This document shows, in pieces, positions 18,309 to 27,174 of a stretch of DNA of 64,000 bases. Position 1 is the first letter of the stretch. The number at the start of each line of letters is the position of its first letter. Source of the DNA: Finegoldia magna ATCC 29328 (GTDB lineage: Bacteria; Bacillota; Clostridia; Tissierellales; Peptoniphilaceae). The notes below the pieces were generated by a model that was not told the origin of the DNA, ran no database searches, and saw only the letters and a list, made by a program, of their open reading frames with translations. The position numbers were made by a program, and so were the translations under genes. Location: assembly GCF_000010185.1 (NCBI RefSeq), contig NC_010376.1:310001-374000 (forward strand). The letters are read 5' to 3'.

Positions 18309-18337
18309 TTGCAATATATACTACCGTGTATTATAAT
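18309..18337 (+). promoter_or_regulatory. padR promoter with an embedded palindromic operator
   Basis: TTGCAA (18309-18314), a 17-nt spacer and TATAAT (18332-18337). The dyad ATAC-TACCGT-GTAT at 18318-18331 lies inside the spacer, an expected place for autorepression by the PadR protein encoded directly downstream. PadR operators are commonly short dyads of this kind; binding here is inferred. Confidence 0.6.
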
Positions 18338-18355
18338 ATAATCAGGAGGTAAGAT

Positions 18356-18670
18356 ATGAACACACAATTAAAAAAAGGGATTTTAGAATTATGTGTCTTA
18401 TCAGTTATATCTAAACATGACAGCTACGGATACGAAATTATAGATCAGATAAAAGATAAGATACCAATGAGCGAGGGAACAATTTATCCGATGCTTAGAA
18501 GATTGAAGAATGATAAATACTTGGAAGATTACACTGAGCAATCAGAATCAGGTCCATCTAGGAAATACTATAAAATAACAGATGAAGGAAAAAAATATTT
18601 GCACTCACAACTTGAAGACTACAAGAAATTGGTTGAAAGTGTCAAGGTCTTGTTAGAGGAGGGTTTTTAA
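18356..18670 (+). CDS. PadR-family transcriptional regulator
   Basis: 104-residue winged-helix repressor. The family signature is clear: KGILELCVLSVISKHDSYGYEII, then SEGTIYPMLRRLKNDKYLED and the wing GPSRKYYKITDEGKKYL. It ends immediately before the DUF1700-type gene, a pairing seen widely in Firmicutes where the PadR protein controls the pair. The palindrome within its own promoter supports autoregulation. The ligand or stress sensed is unknown. Confidence 0.92.
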   Translation: MNTQLKKGILELCVLSVISKHDSYGYEIIDQIKDKIPMSEGTIYPMLRRLKNDKYLEDYTEQSESGPSRKYYKITDEGKKYLHSQLEDYKKLVESVKVLLEEGF

Positions 18671-19705
18671 ATGAATAAAGAACAATTTATGGAACTTTTA
18701 GATTACTATTTCAGAAATGTAGACGAAACTACTTACAAGGAAATCAAAAATGACTACGAAGAACATTTTAGAATCGGAGTTGAAAACGGAAAGACTGAAG
18801 AAGAGATTTCAACTGAATTAGGTAATCCAAGAGAAATTTTCAACGAATGTAAAGAAGCTGGAATTATCAGAGAAAATAACTTCTTTGGTATGTTTAACTT
18901 GGATAGCATTGGTGATTTCTTCAATTCTAAAATTTTCGATCAATCAAAAGACAAAGACTACGATTTGTCTCAACAAACATTGGAATTCGACAATGATTTC
19001 CACAGAATAGAAGTTAAATCAAATGCAGACATCGATGTGTCAACTCATGAATTGGATAAAATCATAGTAACTTACACTACAACTGATGAATCACAAAAGT
19101 TAGATGTTGATTACATGAATCACGTGTTGAAACTTGGCAAAGTTAAAATGGAAAAATTCTTCCAAAAAAGTTTCATCAAATCAATTTCTATTAAAATTCC
19201 ACAAGACAGTGATTTGGGTTTGAATATCGCAACAGCAAGTGGAGATGTACATGTAGATGTTATTAGTAACGATGTTACTTGCAACACTTCAAGCGGCGAT
19301 GTTGATATTACTACACAATCAAACAATGTAAATGTCAACACAGCAAGTGGAGATGTTCAAGTTTTCAAATGCAAAAAAGAAATCTACGTTAATACTGTAA
19401 GTGGTGATGTGAAGATAGTTTCTGAAAATCCTAAAATTACAGTGAACACAGTAAGTGGAGATATAAAAATCGATGTGGATGAAAATAAAGACTTGAATGT
19501 AAGGGGCGTATCGAGCGATATTAATATCAACATAAAAGAAAAGAAAGGTTCAATTGAACTTAGAACTGTCAGTGGAGAAATCAAAATCGACAGTTACTAC
19601 AAGGATAGCTCCAAAAAAATCAGTAAATCTCACGACCAATCATTCACGAATGATGATGTAGAAATTAGTGCTGCAACAGTTAGTGGAAATATTACTGTAG
19701 ATTAA
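18671..19705 (+). CDS. DUF1700 (HAAS-type) plus DUF4097 beta-repeat protein
   Basis: 344 residues. The N-terminal helical domain (about 1-72, NKEQFMELLDYYF... ELGNPREIFNECK) is the DUF1700/HAAS type that accompanies PadR regulators. The rest (about 110-344) is a beta-repeat region with recurring units of the form NTxSGDVxI (for example TASGDVHVDV, TSSGDVDITT, TASGDVQVF, TVSGDVKIV, TVSGDIKID), matching DUF4097 adhesin-like solenoids. No membrane segment or signal peptide is visible, unlike many relatives. It starts directly after the padR stop codon and ends at a strong terminator. Function is unknown; a link to envelope stress is only by analogy. Confidence 0.82.
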   Translation: MNKEQFMELLDYYFRNVDETTYKEIKNDYEEHFRIGVENGKTEEEISTELGNPREIFNECKEAGIIRENNFFGMFNLDSIGDFFNSKIFDQSKDKDYDLSQQTLEFDNDFHRIEVKSNADIDVSTHELDKIIVTYTTTDESQKLDVDYMNHVLKLGKVKMEKFFQKSFIKSISIKIPQDSDLGLNIATASGDVHVDVISNDVTCNTSSGDVDITTQSNNVNVNTASGDVQVFKCKKEIYVNTVSGDVKIVSENPKITVNTVSGDIKIDVDENKDLNVRGVSSDININIKEKKGSIELRTVSGEIKIDSYYKDSSKKISKSHDQSFTNDDVEISAATVSGNITVD

Positions 19706-19716
19706 ATTACAAATTT

Positions 19717-19746
19717 ACTGCAACGATTTTCGTTGCAGTTTTTTTA
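19717..19746 (+). terminator. Intrinsic terminator of the padR pair
   Basis: ACTGCAACG (19717-19725) pairs with CGTTGCAGT (19731-19739), followed by a T-run. Confidence 0.9.
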
Positions 19747-19833
19747 TTGTAAATTTGCAGTTAAATATCATAATAAACAGAAAAAAACATTGAAAATATG
19801 ATAAAATAGTAAGTAATATGGAGGAGAATAATT

Positions 19834-20955
19834 TTGAAAATAATAGTGACTTGTGCATTCGGTTTGGAGAGTTTAGTTAAAAGACAACTTTTGGATATGG
19901 GCTATGAAAATTTGAATGTAAACGACGGAAGAATAATACTTGAAGGCGATGAAAAAGATATCGCCAAACTAAATATAAATTTGAGATGTGCAGATAGGGT
20001 TCTAATTGAATTGGGTAATTTTAAGGCTGTATCATTTGAGCAACTTTTTAAAGGTGTGGAAAAAATTAATTGGTTAGAAATTTTAGAAGCGGATTCCAAT
20101 TTTATTGTAGAGGGTAGAAGTTACAAATCAAAATTATTTTCTATTAAAGATTGTCAATCGATTACAGAAAAGGCGATTATCAAATCTCTTCAGAAGAAAT
20201 ACAAGGTGGATTGGTTCTCTAAATCAAAGGGAAGATTCAGAATTGAAGTTAGTCTAGTAAAAGATATTTGTTCGATAACTTTGGATACTTCGGGAGATGG
20301 ACTTCACAAAAGAGGCTACAGGGAAGAATCGGTCCTTGCACCTATAAGAGAAAACTTAGCGGCAGGAATTATTGATTTGTCATTTGCAAACAGTGACAGA
20401 CCTCTTGTGGATTTGTTCTGTGGTAGTGGAACTTTTGCGATAGAAGCTGCGAGAAAATTCAGAAATATTGCACCAGGGATTGACAGAAAATTCGATTTTA
20501 TTAATTTTAATGATAAATTCAACGATGCCTACAAACAAGAGCGTACCAAAGCTTTGGAGAGCATTGATTACGACAAAAAGATTGATATTTTTGCAAGTGA
20601 TGTGGATGGATCGGCAATCGAAAAGGCGATTGCAAATGCGGAAAATGCGGGAGTAAGAGAAGATATTAGATTTGTAACGAGAGATTTCAGAAATGTTGTG
20701 TTAAATGATAATTATTTCGTTTTAATATCTAACCCACCTTACGGAAAAAGGCTTGGCGAGAGACAAGAAGCTGAGAAGATTTATAAGGATTTGGGAATAA
20801 AAATGGCAAAATTCAAGACGGCTTCCCAATATATAATCACAGATTGCGAAGATTTTGAGAAATTTTACGGCAAAAAATCATCTAAAAATAGAAAGATGTA
20901 CAACGGAAATATGAAGTGTTATTTGTATCAATATTTTGGTCCAAGACCTAAATAG
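19834..20955 (+). CDS. THUMP-domain class I RNA methyltransferase (RlmL/YpsC type)
   Basis: SAM-dependent N2-guanine methyltransferase type, probably acting on 23S rRNA. An N-terminal THUMP-like domain (about 1-155) is followed by the UPF0020 methyltransferase domain: GLHKRGYREESVLAPIRENLAAG, the SAM motif DLFCGSGTFAIEAA, and the catalytic SNPPYGKRLG (NPPY) motif. Length 373 fits Bacillus YpsC-like proteins. The start is TTG at 19834 with GGAGGAG upstream. The exact rRNA position is not determinable from the sequence. Confidence 0.9.
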   Translation: MKIIVTCAFGLESLVKRQLLDMGYENLNVNDGRIILEGDEKDIAKLNINLRCADRVLIELGNFKAVSFEQLFKGVEKINWLEILEADSNFIVEGRSYKSKLFSIKDCQSITEKAIIKSLQKKYKVDWFSKSKGRFRIEVSLVKDICSITLDTSGDGLHKRGYREESVLAPIRENLAAGIIDLSFANSDRPLVDLFCGSGTFAIEAARKFRNIAPGIDRKFDFINFNDKFNDAYKQERTKALESIDYDKKIDIFASDVDGSAIEKAIANAENAGVREDIRFVTRDFRNVVLNDNYFVLISNPPYGKRLGERQEAEKIYKDLGIKMAKFKTASQYIITDCEDFEKFYGKKSSKNRKMYNGNMKCYLYQYFGPRPK

Positions 20956-20967
20956 GAGGAGATTTCC

Positions 20968-22074
20968 TTGGAGAAGAAATCAAGAGAAGGTGTTAGTGAT
21001 TTCAAAGGATCTGATTATCAAGTTCTAAATTCGATGAAGGATTTAGTCAGAGTAATAGATAAAGATGGGGTTATAATATTTGCTAATAAAAGCATGATAA
21101 ATTCAATGCCTATCAATCCTATAGGCGTGAACTGCTACTTGGATTACAGTGAAGATTTTCCAAAATGTTTGGCAGATAGAAAATACCGTTTGAACAGCAC
21201 TATCAAAGAAAAAAGAAAAATAAATGGTGTGGACTATTCCATAACTTCTTCTCCAGTTAGAAATAAAGATGGAGAGGTTGTAAGTACCGTCGAGGTTTTC
21301 AGAGATATTTCAAAAGAGGTTAAAACTCAGATTGATTTGATTAATGCGAACAAGGACATTAAGGATGAAATAATCTTTGCAAAACACATTCAAAACAAAA
21401 CTTTGCCTAGTAAGGGCGAGCATGTTGGGTTGGATTTGGATTACAGATATATTTCATCTAGGGATTTGTCTGGAGATATCATTGATTGCATCGACATTGA
21501 TGAAAGATTTGTAGGAATTTATATTGCTGATGTTGTGGGCCATGGTATTGCGGCATCAATTCTTACGATGTTTATTAGACAGACAATGAGGTATTTGGTA
21601 AGTAGAATTACAGATTCTAGGCCAAAAAGAGTGTTGAAGGATTTAAACACAACATTTACCGAACTTAATTTATCTGTAGATAAGTATTTTACGATTTTTT
21701 ACGGATTATACGATAGAAAACTAAAAATATTCTCGTATGCAAATGCTGGTCACAATGGGATTCCATTTTTGATTTCAAATGAGAAATTAGAAGAGTTAAA
21801 GGTTACGGGTCATCCTATTTCTCCAATGTTTGAAGGAATTGGCTTTACTCAAAGAGATATATTGCTATCCAGTGGCGATGAATTAATCATGTACACTGAT
21901 GGAATAACTGAAACTAGAGGATTTGGGAACGAATTTTACGGCGAAGAAAGACTGAAAAGAGATTTAATGAAGGTTCCAGATAAAAGAATCGAATACGTGC
22001 TAAGCGAAGTGAATTCTTTTAGATTTTTGGAGCAAGATGATGATATTGTTTTAGTGAGCTTGAAGGTTCTATAG
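20968..22074 (+). CDS. PAS-domain PP2C (SpoIIE/RsbU-type) phosphatase
   Basis: 368 residues: a PAS-like sensor (about 15-112; VLNSMKDLVRVIDKDGVIIFANKS ... VEVFRDISKEV) joined to a SpoIIE/RsbU phosphatase domain. Metal-binding motifs are visible: RDLSGDIIDCIDID, IYIADVVGHGIAASIL and MYTDGITETRG, with DDIVLVSL at the end. Proteins of this type dephosphorylate anti-sigma antagonists, but no RsbV/RsbW-like partner is in the window. The start is TTG at 20968 after AGGAGGAG. It is 12 nt after the RNA methyltransferase and 8 nt before pgi. Confidence 0.9.
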   Translation: MEKKSREGVSDFKGSDYQVLNSMKDLVRVIDKDGVIIFANKSMINSMPINPIGVNCYLDYSEDFPKCLADRKYRLNSTIKEKRKINGVDYSITSSPVRNKDGEVVSTVEVFRDISKEVKTQIDLINANKDIKDEIIFAKHIQNKTLPSKGEHVGLDLDYRYISSRDLSGDIIDCIDIDERFVGIYIADVVGHGIAASILTMFIRQTMRYLVSRITDSRPKRVLKDLNTTFTELNLSVDKYFTIFYGLYDRKLKIFSYANAGHNGIPFLISNEKLEELKVTGHPISPMFEGIGFTQRDILLSSGDELIMYTDGITETRGFGNEFYGEERLKRDLMKVPDKRIEYVLSEVNSFRFLEQDDDIVLVSLKVL

Positions 22075-22082
22075 GAGGAAAT

Positions 22083-23360
22083 ATGTTTAAGCTAGATTTT
22101 TCAAATACGACAAGTCATAATTCTGTAGACACTTTAAAAACAGAATCCGTAAATGCTTTGGAAAAGCTTTTAAATAAAACCTGTGAAGGCAAGGAATTCA
22201 CAGGATGGATTGATTTGCCAAAAAATTACGACCGCGAAGAATTTGAGAGAATTAAAAAATGTGCGAAGAAAATAAGAGAAACGTCTGATTGTCTAGTAGT
22301 TATAGGAATCGGCGGAAGTTATCTAGGAGCTAAGGCGATTGATTATGCGATGAGCAGCTATTTCGAAAAATCTGATATCGAAATTATTTACGCTGGTTTC
22401 CAATTGTCTTCTACTTATTTGTCTGAGCTTTTGGATTATTTGAAAGGCAAGGATTTTTGTGTAAATGTTATAAGCAAATCGGGGACTACTACAGAGCCTG
22501 CAATCGCTTTTAGATTTATCAAAGAATTGATGGAAGAAAAATACACGAAAGAAGAATTAAAGGACAGAATTTTTGCTACAACGGATAAACATAAGGGTGC
22601 ATTGAAGGAATTGTCTGATATCAATGGTTACGAAACTTTTGTTGTGCCAGATGATATCGGTGGAAGATTTTCTGTGTTGACTTCTGTTGGATTGTTGCCA
22701 CTTTGTGTAAAAGGCTTGGATATTGATAAATTAATGATGGGCGCAGAGAATGCGATGGAAGAGTTTACTAAACTTGATTATGAATCAAACTTTGCTTTGC
22801 AATACGCTTCATTTAGAAACAATATGTATCGCAATGGAAAAGACATCGAGATACTTGTCAATTACGAGATGAGATTGAAATATTTTTCCGAATGGTTCAA
22901 GCAATTATTTGCAGAATCTGAAGGTAAAAACAACAAGGGTTTATTCCCGATGATTTGTAATTTCACGACAGATCTTCATTCTGTTGGTCAAATGATTCAA
23001 GACGGACAAAAAAATGTGTTCGAGACAGTAATTTCTGTTGAAAATCCACAAAAAGATTTGTTTATAAAATCTGATGATGATAATTTGGATAATTTGAATT
23101 ATTTGAGCGGAAAATCCGTGGATTATGTGAACAAGATGGCTATGCAAGGGACACTTAATGCGCATTTGTCGTCAAATGTTGAAAGTATTGTCGTCAAAAT
23201 CGATACGATTAATGAAGAAAATCTAGGATATATGATTTATTTCTTTGAGATGAGTGTTGCGATTTCAGCGCTTGTTTTGGGAGTGAATCCTTTTAATCAA
23301 CCAGGAGTTGAAGAATACAAGAAGCAAATGTTTAAATTATTAGAAAAGCCGGGTTATTAA
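22083..23360 (+). CDS. pgi: Glucose-6-phosphate isomerase
   Basis: Interconverts glucose-6-phosphate and fructose-6-phosphate in glycolysis. Visible blocks: VVIGIGGSYLGAKAIDYA, NVISKSGTTTEPAIAFR, the DDIGGRFSVLTSVGLLPL segment, ESEGKNNKGLFP, and the C-terminal GVNPFNQPGVEEYKKQMF (PGI signature 2 with the catalytic Lys). The 425 residues match the short Firmicutes form. AGGAGG lies 5 nt before the ATG. Confidence 0.96.
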   Translation: MFKLDFSNTTSHNSVDTLKTESVNALEKLLNKTCEGKEFTGWIDLPKNYDREEFERIKKCAKKIRETSDCLVVIGIGGSYLGAKAIDYAMSSYFEKSDIEIIYAGFQLSSTYLSELLDYLKGKDFCVNVISKSGTTTEPAIAFRFIKELMEEKYTKEELKDRIFATTDKHKGALKELSDINGYETFVVPDDIGGRFSVLTSVGLLPLCVKGLDIDKLMMGAENAMEEFTKLDYESNFALQYASFRNNMYRNGKDIEILVNYEMRLKYFSEWFKQLFAESEGKNNKGLFPMICNFTTDLHSVGQMIQDGQKNVFETVISVENPQKDLFIKSDDDNLDNLNYLSGKSVDYVNKMAMQGTLNAHLSSNVESIVVKIDTINEENLGYMIYFFEMSVAISALVLGVNPFNQPGVEEYKKQMFKLLEKPGY

Positions 23361-23361
23361 T

Positions 23362-23871
23362 ATGAAAGAGAATTTAAAAAAAATAGTTTTGTATGAGAAA
23401 AGTTACGAGGTTTCGAAAATAATATTAGTTTTATTGACGTCTGTACTATTTTTGAAATGTGCGAAGGTTGACCATGTTTTTGTCAAATCGTTTTTTATAA
23501 CGATACTTTCATTTGTACCTATAATTGGAGCAGGAGTGTATTTTGTTCCAGCAATCATTCTTAATTTATTAGAATCAAATACACTCAATTTGGCGATTTA
23601 CGTGTGGTTGTTATTGGTAGTAATATGTATTGACAGAATACTCTACAGTGTTTTTTATGATTTGCCGTTTGATTACAGCCCGATATCTTATGTGATTATG
23701 GGAATGATTTTATATTTGATATTTGGGAAATACACATTGTTGGTGTTCGCACTTTCAGTGTGTGCAGTTACAGTGTACAACAACTACAACAAGTATAAGA
23801 AAACAAAAGTTTTTTATAAAAAAGCAACGTTTAATTTTATTGATTTGAAACAAATTATACAAGAGAAATAG
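23362..23871 (+). CDS. Small membrane protein, possibly half of an AI-2E/YtvI-type transporter
   Basis: 169 residues with about four or five membrane segments. The segment FITILSFVPIIGAGVYFVPAIILNLLE resembles the conserved (F/I)P-x-IG-x...P-A-(I/V) core of the AI-2E (PerM/YtvI) family, but such proteins are about 350 residues long and this corresponds only to the C-terminal half. The frame is intact with its own ATG 1 nt after pgi, so it may be a natural short form rather than a recent truncation. A short, basic, cytoplasmic C-terminal tail follows. Assignment is tentative. Confidence 0.6.
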   Translation: MKENLKKIVLYEKSYEVSKIILVLLTSVLFLKCAKVDHVFVKSFFITILSFVPIIGAGVYFVPAIILNLLESNTLNLAIYVWLLLVVICIDRILYSVFYDLPFDYSPISYVIMGMILYLIFGKYTLLVFALSVCAVTVYNNYNKYKKTKVFYKKATFNFIDLKQIIQEK

Positions 23872-23887
23872 AAATACGGAGGAAATA

Positions 23888-25336
23888 GTGGAAAAATTAT
23901 TGATTGCAAGAGGAAACGAGGATATCGAACTTCTTTCAAATAAAGTGAACCAACATGGGCTCATCGTCGGAGCTACAGGAAGCGGAAAAACTGTTACATT
24001 AAAAGTGTTGTGCGAATATTTCTCCGATTTGGGAGTGCCAACTATTTTGTCGGATGTAAAGGGAGACTTGTCAAACTTGGCATCTGTAGGTGAAATGAAC
24101 GACAACTTGAAATCCAGACTAGATGAAATGAATATTACAGATTTTAATTTCAAAAACTATCCTGTGAATTTGTGGGATGTTTACGGAGAAGCTGGTCTTC
24201 CATTGAGAGTTTCAGTTTCTGAAATGGGTCCAATTTTGTTGTCGCAGATTTTGGATTTGAACGATACTCAAGCGGGGATTTTGAATATTGCATTCAGGGT
24301 TTCTGATGAAGAAGGACTTTTGCTTTTAGACATTAAAGATTTGCGTTCAATGCTTAATCATTTGTCAGACAACAGGGATGTTTATTCGAAAAAATACGGA
24401 AATATAACTACCCAAAGTATCAGTGCAATTATGAGAAAATTATTGTACATTGAAGATATGGGAGCTGATAAATTCTTGGGGGAACCAAGTTTGGATATAA
24501 AAGATTTGATGAAAACAGATTCTGATGGACGTGGATTTGTGAACATAATTTCTGCGGCGAAACTTATCAACGACAAAAATTTATATTCTATGTTTTTGTT
24601 GTGGCTGTTGTCAGAACTTTTCGAATCGCTACCAGAAGTGGGCAATCCAGAAATTCCAAAATTAGTATTTTTCTTTGATGAAGCACATTTGTTATTTGAC
24701 AATGCAAACAAGATGATAATGGATAAAATCGAACAAGTTGTAAGACTTATTCGTTCAAAAGGTGTGGGAATATTCTTCATCTCGCAAAATCCACTCGACA
24801 TTCCAGATTCGATTTCTTCGCAATTAGGAAATAGAATTGTGCATCAATTGAGGGCATTTTCTCCAAAAGAATTGAAGGCTGTGCAAAAAGTTTCTGAAAC
24901 TTTCAGGGCAAATGCCGATATGAATGTAAAAGATGAAATTGTAAATTTGAGAACTGGTGAAGCGTTGATTTCATTCTTGGACGAAAAAGGAGCACCAAGT
25001 ATTACGAAAAAAGGACTCGTTCTTCCGCCGCATTCGTCATTTACACCACTTTCTCAATCTGATGTTGATTATATCGTGAAAAACTCTGATTTGAATCAAA
25101 AGTATTCTCAATCAATTGACAGGGAATCTGCCTATGAAATATTGCAAAACAAATTACAAAATCAAATCAAAGAAGAGCCGGAAAAACCACAAAAAGCTAA
25201 AAAACAAGAGAAATCTGCGATAGAAGACTTCGCAACTAAAAGCATCAACTCGATGCTTGGTAGTTTTACAAGACAAATCGGACGAGATATCGCTCGTGGA
25301 ATATTCGGATCAATTAAAAAGAGCATAAAATTTTAA
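23888..25336 (+). CDS. HerA-like/DUF853 (YjgR-type) P-loop ATPase
   Basis: 482-residue ATPase of the YjgR/DUF853 branch of the HerA-FtsK superfamily. Walker A GATGSGKT is at 28-35, followed by DVKGDLSNLAS; Walker B is KLVFFFDEAHLLF; RSKGVGIFFISQNPLDIPDSI is the typical sensor segment, with RIVHQLRAFSPKELKAV after it. The C terminus is Lys/Glu-rich. It starts at GTG 23888 (GGAGGAAATA upstream). Its cellular role is not established in any member I know; no nuclease (NurA-like) partner is adjacent. Confidence 0.88.
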   Translation: MEKLLIARGNEDIELLSNKVNQHGLIVGATGSGKTVTLKVLCEYFSDLGVPTILSDVKGDLSNLASVGEMNDNLKSRLDEMNITDFNFKNYPVNLWDVYGEAGLPLRVSVSEMGPILLSQILDLNDTQAGILNIAFRVSDEEGLLLLDIKDLRSMLNHLSDNRDVYSKKYGNITTQSISAIMRKLLYIEDMGADKFLGEPSLDIKDLMKTDSDGRGFVNIISAAKLINDKNLYSMFLLWLLSELFESLPEVGNPEIPKLVFFFDEAHLLFDNANKMIMDKIEQVVRLIRSKGVGIFFISQNPLDIPDSISSQLGNRIVHQLRAFSPKELKAVQKVSETFRANADMNVKDEIVNLRTGEALISFLDEKGAPSITKKGLVLPPHSSFTPLSQSDVDYIVKNSDLNQKYSQSIDRESAYEILQNKLQNQIKEEPEKPQKAKKQEKSAIEDFATKSINSMLGSFTRQIGRDIARGIFGSIKKSIKF

Positions 25337-25338
25337 AG

Positions 25339-25361
25339 AACCTCCCATTTGGGAGGTTTTT
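25339..25361 (+). terminator. Intrinsic terminator
   Basis: AACCTCCC (25339-25346) and GGGAGGTT (25351-25358) form an 8-bp stem with an ATTT loop and a short T-tail, between convergent genes. Confidence 0.85.
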
Positions 25362-25379
25362 CATTTCTAGAAAATATTA

Positions 25380-26081
25380 TTATTTTTCGGCACTTAATAC
25401 TAATGGTCTGGAATTTTCTTTGTCAAATTCTGATTTGTTAAATCCGCCGTAGATTTTTACATTCTTAAAACCATTTTGTTCTACAAGTTTTACTAATTCG
25501 TCTGATATTATTGGAAATAAATTAACTTCGTTTTCAATTGATTTGTCATTTGCTGTCATTACTGTATTAAATCGTATGAAATCACCATTTCTGAAATATT
25601 TTCGTACAAATTCGACTTTTTCATTTTTGATAGTTGGAAGAGATCCCAAATAATCGTCATCAACTTGTAAAAATGGATAAAAGTTTATGATTTGGAGTAC
25701 AAGATTTCCGTTTGGGTCTAACTTGTCGTAGCATTTTTTCAAAAACTCGTCGATTTTTTCTGTAGAATCCAAGTGGACCAAGGAATTTCCGATGCAATAA
25801 ATCAAACCAAAATTGTCTTGCAATTGGTCGATATCTAGCATATTCATCAATTTAGCATCTATTTTGTTCTCTCTAATAGCTCTGTCGACGAATTTTTCTT
25901 CCAAATCAATTCCAATCACATCAAATCCATCATCTTGAAGTCTTTTTGCAACTTTTCCAGTCGCACACGCTACATCCAAGATTTTTCCGTGTGCAAGTTC
26001 TTTTAAAAAATTTATTTGCTTATCATTTGGTTGGAAAATATCCTCGTAATTATCTGAAATTGAATCGTAAAATTTGCTCAT
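25380..26081 (-). CDS. Class I SAM-dependent methyltransferase
   Basis: 233-residue methyltransferase. Motif I is ILDVACATGKVAKRL (about 33-47), and motif II the acidic IGIDLEEKFVDRA. The order FGLIYCIGNSLVHL fits the family's post-motif region. The substrate is not determinable; similar proteins are annotated as small-molecule or quinone-type methylases. It is the only minus-strand gene between 2.5 kb and 64 kb, apart from the pseudogene at 54.7 kb. It shares a 112-nt divergent promoter region with the peptidase gene. Confidence 0.85.
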   Translation of the reverse strand: MSKFYDSISDNYEDIFQPNDKQINFLKELAHGKILDVACATGKVAKRLQDDGFDVIGIDLEEKFVDRAIRENKIDAKLMNMLDIDQLQDNFGLIYCIGNSLVHLDSTEKIDEFLKKCYDKLDPNGNLVLQIINFYPFLQVDDDYLGSLPTIKNEKVEFVRKYFRNGDFIRFNTVMTANDKSIENEVNLFPIISDELVKLVEQNGFKNVKIYGGFNKSEFDKENSRPLVLSAEK

Positions 26082-26193
26082 ATCATCACCTCAATGTATA
26101 TATACCCAAATAATTGTTACAATTTTATAAAGTTGTCATAATTTTGTAATAATTTCAAATCCTATGATATAATTAGATAAATGAGGTGGAATT

Positions 26194-27174
26194 TTGATAC
26201 ACAATAATCACGATAGATTTCTTGAAGAAAAAAGAAAACGAGCGGTTAAAAGAAGACTTCTTGTTTGCGTTTTTCTTCTGATAATTCTATTTTCAATCAT
26301 AAAAGTAAAAAAAGACAGGCAAGAGTATGCAGAAGAACAAAAACAAGCTGAGATTGCTCACGAGAAAAAGGCATCTCAACAACAATCGGACTCTGAAGAA
26401 AAACCTGTGGAAAAAGAAAAAACCGACGAAGAAGTTTTTGAAGAAATTAGAAAAAACGAAAATATTTTTTCGAATACTTTTAAGAGGAATGAATTGTTGC
26501 ATAATTTGGAAATTTACGCGAAGTACAATCCGAATGCAAAGCTAGTTATGAAAAACGCTGATGACATTCATCCATCGTTATTGAAACTTGCAGGAAATAA
26601 CTATACTGCGGTAAATTTCGTAGCAAAAACTATAGATCCAACAGTCAAAAACGAGTATTCTTATACTGAAAAAGCAAACAACTCGAATGTGCCATTGTAT
26701 TTGCAATGGGACAAGAGATGGGGATATGAAAAATACGGCTACGGAATTATTGGATTTACAGGATGCGGTCCTACAAGCTGTGCGATGGCGATGTCTTATT
26801 TGAAAAACGACCCTTCAATTACTCCTGCAAAAATAGCAGAAGAAAGTGATCGTAACGGATTTTCGTCATCAGAGGGAACAAGCTGGGGATTTTACCCTTA
26901 CATTGCACGAAAATACGGATTAAAAGCTGTGCAAATGGATGAAAATTATAATGTTATAAAAGAAAATGTAAAAAAAGGAAATCCGATTCTTATTTCTGTA
27001 AGACCTGGAGATTTTACACGAACGGGTCATGTCATGGTGATTTCGGGAATGGATTCAAATGGAAATATTATATTAAATGATCCAAACAGTTTTATCAATT
27101 CACAAAAAACTTGGAAATACGATAGATTAAGACCACAAATCAAAGCAATGTGGGTTTTTAGTAATGGAGTATAA
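26194..27174 (+). CDS. Membrane-anchored C39-like cysteine peptidase
   Basis: 326 residues: an N-terminal membrane helix (about 21-33) behind a basic stretch, a Lys/Glu/Gln-rich linker (to about 95), and a C-terminal papain-like C39_2 domain (about 165-326). The catalytic Cys lies in GFTGCGPTSCAMAMSYL, the His in RTGHVMVISGMD and the Asn/Asp in ILNDPNSF. Such proteins act outside the membrane on peptides or the cell wall. The start is TTG 26194 with GAGGTGG upstream. It abuts the SpoU gene with no gap. Confidence 0.87.
   Translation: MIHNNHDRFLEEKRKRAVKRRLLVCVFLLIILFSIIKVKKDRQEYAEEQKQAEIAHEKKASQQQSDSEEKPVEKEKTDEEVFEEIRKNENIFSNTFKRNELLHNLEIYAKYNPNAKLVMKNADDIHPSLLKLAGNNYTAVNFVAKTIDPTVKNEYSYTEKANNSNVPLYLQWDKRWGYEKYGYGIIGFTGCGPTSCAMAMSYLKNDPSITPAKIAEESDRNGFSSSEGTSWGFYPYIARKYGLKAVQMDENYNVIKENVKKGNPILISVRPGDFTRTGHVMVISGMDSNGNIILNDPNSFINSQKTWKYDRLRPQIKAMWVFSNGV

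Noticed and set aside
25380-26081. Methyltransferase as a candidate ArsM for the arsenosugar-like cluster
   Set aside because: It lies 14 kb away, on the other strand, and lacks the cysteine triad expected of ArsM.
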